From contig DATEFT010000655.1 of the NCBI GenBank assembly GCA_035280505.1, positions 1-9,925 of the forward strand: DNA of 9,925 nucleotides, given 5' to 3'. This document shows positions 7,073-9,925 of this stretch, in pieces; within the stretch, counting starts at the first letter, position 1; the number at the start of each line of letters is the position of its first letter. The notes below the pieces were generated by a model. The model saw only the letters and a program-made list of their open reading frames with translations, searched no databases and was not told the DNA's origin. The DNA is from JAKEHZ01 sp035280505. GTDB taxonomy: Bacteria; Acidobacteriota; Blastocatellia; RBC074. The position numbers were made by a program, and so were the translations under genes.

Positions 7073-8029
7073 ATGAATCAGGTGCCCGGCTCTCCGCTCG
7101 TTTACGTGATCGTCCTGACCTATCGGATGCGCGAAATCGTGAGGGATTGTCTCGCGTCCCTGCGCCTGACCTATCCGAACTACCGGATCGTGGTGGTCGA
7201 TAACAGCTCGGGCGATGGAACGGAAGAGATGCTTCGCCGGGATTTTCCGGCATTGCCGGTGGTGCAGACCGGAGGCAATCTCGGATACACGGGCGGCAAT
7301 AACCGGGGGATCGATTATGCGATCGGCCACGGCGCGGAGTACGTCCTGATCCTCAATCCCGACACGGTGGTGACCAATCCGGCGTTTCTTGACGAGATGG
7401 TCGCATACGTCGAGGCGCATCCCGAGGTGGGAATTGCGGGACCCAGAGTCTTCCTGCGAGAGGCCGGCATCGTGCAGAACACCGTGCTCTTCCCTCCCGG
7501 ATTGTGGCGGAATTCAATCAACTGGGTCCGGTATCGGGTCGATCCCGGGTCACTGGAGTTTTCAGGCGCGGAGGTCGTCGAGTCGCGGGTCCTGAACGGA
7601 GTCTGCCTGCTGATCAGAGTCTCCTGCCTGCGCCAGATCGGCCTCTTCGACGAGCAGATTTTTATGTACATCGAAGACGCCGAGATGGATTATCGAGCGC
7701 TTCGCCAGGGCTGGCGGGTGCGGTACCTGCCGATCGACAGCGTGATCCATCGGCAGAAGCTCGAAGGCTACGGCCCGACCAGCACCGTCAATTTTCTGCT
7801 GAAACGCAACTCCGTCTACTATCTGCGCAAGATCGACAAGATCGCGGAGGCCTGGGGATATGCCGTCATCTCATTGCTCTTGCTGGCCGGCCGGGCGCTG
7901 CTCACCCGCGATCGCGCCGGATTCAGGGAGCATCTGAGGTTCGGCCGGAGATTGATCAGGGCCTATCGGCGAATCTTGTCGGGCCGGGGCCCGGATCAGG
8001 CTTTCGGCCCGCCCTTCGCTCCTCCGTAA
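7073..8029 (+). CDS. GT2 family glycosyltransferase, WbbL-like
   Basis: A GT2 enzyme of 318 residues in the same WbbL-like group as the gene at 5244. It has VYVIVLTYR near the N-terminus, VDNSSGDGT (42-50), GNLGYTGGNNRGI, LNPDT (94-98) and YIEDAEMDYR (199-208) with the candidate catalytic acid. The order and spacing of these motifs match the 5244 product closely, suggesting an old duplication followed by divergence. A hydrophobic stretch around WGYAVISLLLLAGRALL (about 262-278) may contact the membrane. The ATG follows the preceding stop after only three bases, with no Shine-Dalgarno sequence, which again suggests coupled translation. The product probably adds one sugar of the repeat. Rhamnose is a guess from the subgroup. 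Confidence 0.9.
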   Translation: MNQVPGSPLVYVIVLTYRMREIVRDCLASLRLTYPNYRIVVVDNSSGDGTEEMLRRDFPALPVVQTGGNLGYTGGNNRGIDYAIGHGAEYVLILNPDTVVTNPAFLDEMVAYVEAHPEVGIAGPRVFLREAGIVQNTVLFPPGLWRNSINWVRYRVDPGSLEFSGAEVVESRVLNGVCLLIRVSCLRQIGLFDEQIFMYIEDAEMDYRALRQGWRVRYLPIDSVIHRQKLEGYGPTSTVNFLLKRNSVYYLRKIDKIAEAWGYAVISLLLLAGRALLTRDRAGFREHLRFGRRLIRAYRRILSGRGPDQAFGPPFAPP

Positions 8030-8041
8030 ACCAAGAGTGTT

Positions 8042-9688
8042 ATGAGAAAAATATTCTTCAGCAACGTCATCGGGCTGATCTTGATCAGCTCGATTCTGGC
8101 CGGCCCGAGCTTCGTCGGCCGGATTTTCACGGTCAAACGATCGATGCAGTCTCCGGCGACCGTGGCCGAGGGAATTCGAACCGAGGCGATCGCGGCGAGT
8201 TCCAACGAGACGGACCGGCCCCTGCCATTGGCCGCCCATTGGAACCTGGGCGAAGCCGCGGACGGTTTCAGCCCCAACTACCAGATGCAGATGATCGACC
8301 AGGGGCATTATCTATTCCCCTGGTTCCTGATGCCCAATATCCACGCCCAGCCCGACGATCCGCGATGGCTGGGCTATTACGAGGCGGCGATCAAGCGCGC
8401 CGCTCAACTCAAGCTGCCGATCTCCTTCGTCGGCACGCAATGGGAGATCGACCTCTCGGTCCAGGATGAGTATCTCAACCTGCCGCCGGACAAGAATCCG
8501 AACGTGGTCACGGTCGATGGCCGGGTCGAGCGAAAAGTCTCGCCGTTCGGACCCGTCGCCCCGTGGCAAGAGGTGGGAATCAAGTGGGGCTCCACCTCCA
8601 TGCTCAAAAAGATTCAGGAATGGTATCCGGATCCGCCCCTGGTCATGTTCGTCTCGAACAACGAACACCCCAAGCTGGAATGGATCAAGGTCGAAGAGGA
8701 CCGCCGCTACCTCAAACTCTTCGGCGCCGGGCGCGACGATAATTTCAAACGAAAAGTGGTGGCGGACGGATGGATCGAACGCTATCGCGCGTTGCAGCGG
8801 GGGATTCGTGAAGGGCTGACCAACAAGACCTGGAAAGATCAGGCGATCTTTATCGGCTATGACGCCTTTGGGCCCTCGCATTTCGCGCGCTGGCCGGGCT
8901 GGCTGGAGTTCTCGCTCTATTCTCCCGGCCGGATCGCGCCCTGGCCGCTGGCGTGGGACGGCGCGTCGCCGTCGTTCTATGTCTTCAATTGGAGTTCGAT
9001 CACCGACTACACCATGTTCAGCCCACAGGTCGAAGCCATGAACTGGGCATTTATGTTGAAAGAGGCGCGCCGGCTCAATCCGAAATTCTGGTTCGAGATC
9101 TCGATCTGGGACGGCCACCTCGAGGGCGAGAGCGATAAACGCCAGGCCTATGCCAGGGCCGGTCAACAGTTCACGCCCGAACGTTACGGCGGAATGGCGC
9201 AGTTTGGAATGTGGTTGCTGCGCCCGAGAGTCGTCCGCGAGTTTCGCGGGTACCTCGAGACCCTGACGGATGAAGAACCTTATTTCCTGCCGATCGTCAA
9301 TGCGGTCGACCGGGTTCACAAAAATCCGGTCCTGACCGAATTCTGGCGTCGAGGCGAACTGGTTCCGAACCGCACGCAATCACATCCCTACCAGGCCCTC
9401 GTCCCCGCGGAGTACCAGAACCTCGATCGCTGGTTTCTGCTGGATACTTCGCTCGACCCCAAACGGCCCTGGGAGTTGGGGACCGAGCTACCGGTCTTTT
9501 CGCTGGCGCTGGTCAAGGGCGCGGCCTCACAACGACAGTGGCTGCTCTACGCGCACTCTCCGCTGGGGCCGCGGCCGGAGGTCAAGATCAGCATTCCGAA
9601 CTATCGCGAGGTCACGGTCAAAGTGCCGGTCGGCGGGGCGTTCTACCTGGTCGATGAAAAGAGTTCACTCATTCAAGAGATAAATTGA
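8042..9688 (+). CDS. Exported or anchored putative glycoside hydrolase (clan GH-A-like), unrecognised family
   Basis: A 548-residue protein that I cannot assign to a named family. The N-terminus (MRK, then a hydrophobic stretch to about residue 25) looks like a signal peptide or signal anchor. There is no lipobox Cys. The body is rich in Trp, Tyr and Phe, with short beta-strand-like segments that suggest a TIM barrel: LAAHWNLGE, ISFVGTQWEIDL (Glu135), LVMFVSNNEHP (Glu208), AIFIGYDAFG, KFWFEISIWDG (Glu352) and FGMWLLRPR. Asn-Glu at 207-208 and Glu352 at the end of a late strand are placed as the acid/base and nucleophile are in clan GH-A hydrolases. The last 65 or so residues look like a beta-sandwich module. 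It lies 12 bases after a glycosyltransferase and just before another, so its substrate is probably the polysaccharide made here, by analogy with PslG. Confidence is high that it is a gene and moderate for the hydrolase role. Confidence 0.6.
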   Translation: MRKIFFSNVIGLILISSILAGPSFVGRIFTVKRSMQSPATVAEGIRTEAIAASSNETDRPLPLAAHWNLGEAADGFSPNYQMQMIDQGHYLFPWFLMPNIHAQPDDPRWLGYYEAAIKRAAQLKLPISFVGTQWEIDLSVQDEYLNLPPDKNPNVVTVDGRVERKVSPFGPVAPWQEVGIKWGSTSMLKKIQEWYPDPPLVMFVSNNEHPKLEWIKVEEDRRYLKLFGAGRDDNFKRKVVADGWIERYRALQRGIREGLTNKTWKDQAIFIGYDAFGPSHFARWPGWLEFSLYSPGRIAPWPLAWDGASPSFYVFNWSSITDYTMFSPQVEAMNWAFMLKEARRLNPKFWFEISIWDGHLEGESDKRQAYARAGQQFTPERYGGMAQFGMWLLRPRVVREFRGYLETLTDEEPYFLPIVNAVDRVHKNPVLTEFWRRGELVPNRTQSHPYQALVPAEYQNLDRWFLLDTSLDPKRPWELGTELPVFSLALVKGAASQRQWLLYAHSPLGPRPEVKISIPNYREVTVKVPVGGAFYLVDEKSSLIQEIN

Positions 9689-9710
9689 CACATTGGGTAC
9701 CGATTCGGAA

Positions 9711-9720
9711 AGGATAGGAA
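9711..9720 (+). promoter_or_regulatory. Ribosome binding site supporting a CTG start
   Basis: AGGATAGGAA is the clearest Shine-Dalgarno-like sequence in the window. Its AGGA at 9716-9719 lies five bases before the CTG at 9725. This spacing, together with the family-like N-terminus that follows, is the reason for proposing the CTG start of the next gene. Confidence 0.5.
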
Positions 9721-9724
9721 AAGC

Positions 9725-9925
9725 CTGAAACAAGTATTGTTGCTCAACAATGTCCCGACGCCATACTTCAAGCCGCTCTTCGAAAGATTGGCACAGGCTC
9801 CGGGCTGGCAATTAACGGTCTGCTACTCGTCCGCCTGGAATCGCGACGTGGGATGGAGAATGCAACCGCTCGATCGCAGCGAGCGGCCGCGGACGATCAT
9901 CCTGGATCAGAAAAGCCCTCAGCTC
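9725..9925 (+). CDS. GT4-like glycosyltransferase, N-terminal part (3' partial)
   Basis: The first 67 residues of a probable GT-B fold glycosyltransferase, cut by the right edge. The start of the chain, KQVLLLNNVPTPYF followed by KPLFERLAQ, is typical of the N-terminal strand and helix of GT4 enzymes from capsule and exopolysaccharide loci. WQLTVCYSS then forms the second strand. The frame is the same as that of the hydrolase candidate upstream, whose TGA is at 9686-9688. Between that stop and LLLNNVP there is no ATG, GTG or TTG where the family start should be; CTG 9725 fits best. TTG at 9737 or 9740 would remove most of the first beta strand. The catalytic domain is outside the window, so the family call rests on the N-terminal motif alone. 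Confidence 0.65.
   Translation, partial: MKQVLLLNNVPTPYFKPLFERLAQAPGWQLTVCYSSAWNRDVGWRMQPLDRSERPRTIILDQKSPQL

Noticed and set aside
6041..7420. A 459-codon open frame on the minus strand across the GT2 genes
   Set aside because: It lies antisense to two or three genes with clear glycosyltransferase motifs. Its translation is rich in Arg, Asp, Gln and His without recognisable domains, as expected from a mirror frame in GC-rich DNA.
7909..8195. Two GCGATCGC octamers, the HIP1 motif abundant in cyanobacteria
   Set aside because: Two copies in about 10 kb is far below cyanobacterial HIP1 density and can arise by chance at this base composition, so it is not evidence of a cyanobacterial host.
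7504..8469. A 321-codon + strand open frame spanning the end of one GT2 and the start of the hydrolase candidate
   Set aside because: It is a shifted frame of both genes and its translation has no family motifs.
8312..9379. A 355-codon minus-strand open frame opposite the hydrolase candidate
   Set aside because: The + frame has an export signal, plausible active-site motifs and operon spacing. The minus frame has no recognisable domain.
9866..9886. GC-rich inverted repeat CCGCTCG / CGAGCGG with a 7-base loop
   Set aside because: It lies inside the coding region of the last glycosyltransferase, has no T-run after it and is easily explained by chance in GC-rich sequence.

Overview
The window is a GC-rich (roughly 60 percent by eye), densely packed stretch of a surface or exopolysaccharide biosynthesis locus. 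Every supportable gene lies on the + strand, with gaps of a few to about 80 bases or short overlaps, so it reads as the middle of one long operon. The fused-type BY-kinase, the Wzt-like ABC ATPase and the signal-bearing hydrolase candidate suggest a diderm environmental bacterium. The general style recalls Acidobacteriota or similar phyla, but the sequence does not fix the phylum. No RNA genes, insertion sequences, CRISPR arrays or strong terminators were seen.

Layout: (1) 2-904, the C-terminal kinase part of a Wzc/GumC-type tyrosine kinase, cut by the left edge. (2) 988-2244, a Wzt-like ABC ATPase with a C-terminal glycan-recognition-type domain. (3) 2250-3200 and 3190-4089, two GT2 glycosyltransferases that overlap by 11 bases. 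(4) 4110-5189, a GT4 glycosyltransferase with some WsaF-like features. (5) 5190-5243, a short spacer with an imperfect hairpin and two tandem 9-mers. (6) 5244-6152, 6149-7069 and 7073-8029, three GT2 glycosyltransferases; the first and third are WbbL-like paralogues. (7) 8042-9688, an exported or membrane-anchored protein with features of a clan GH-A-like glycoside hydrolase, the least familiar gene here. (8) 9725-9925, the N-terminus of a second GT4-like glycosyltransferase, cut by the right edge and apparently starting at CTG.

Together: seven glycosyltransferases in series probably build a complex oligosaccharide or polysaccharide on a carrier at the inner face of the cytoplasmic membrane. 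The ABC ATPase would power export with a permease that is not in the window. The BY-kinase would control chain length or export through its tyrosine tail. The hydrolase candidate would act on the glycan outside the cytoplasm, by analogy with hydrolases found in other exopolysaccharide operons. No initiating transferase, flippase, polymerase, ABC permease or sugar-nucleotide synthesis gene is present, so the locus extends beyond both edges.
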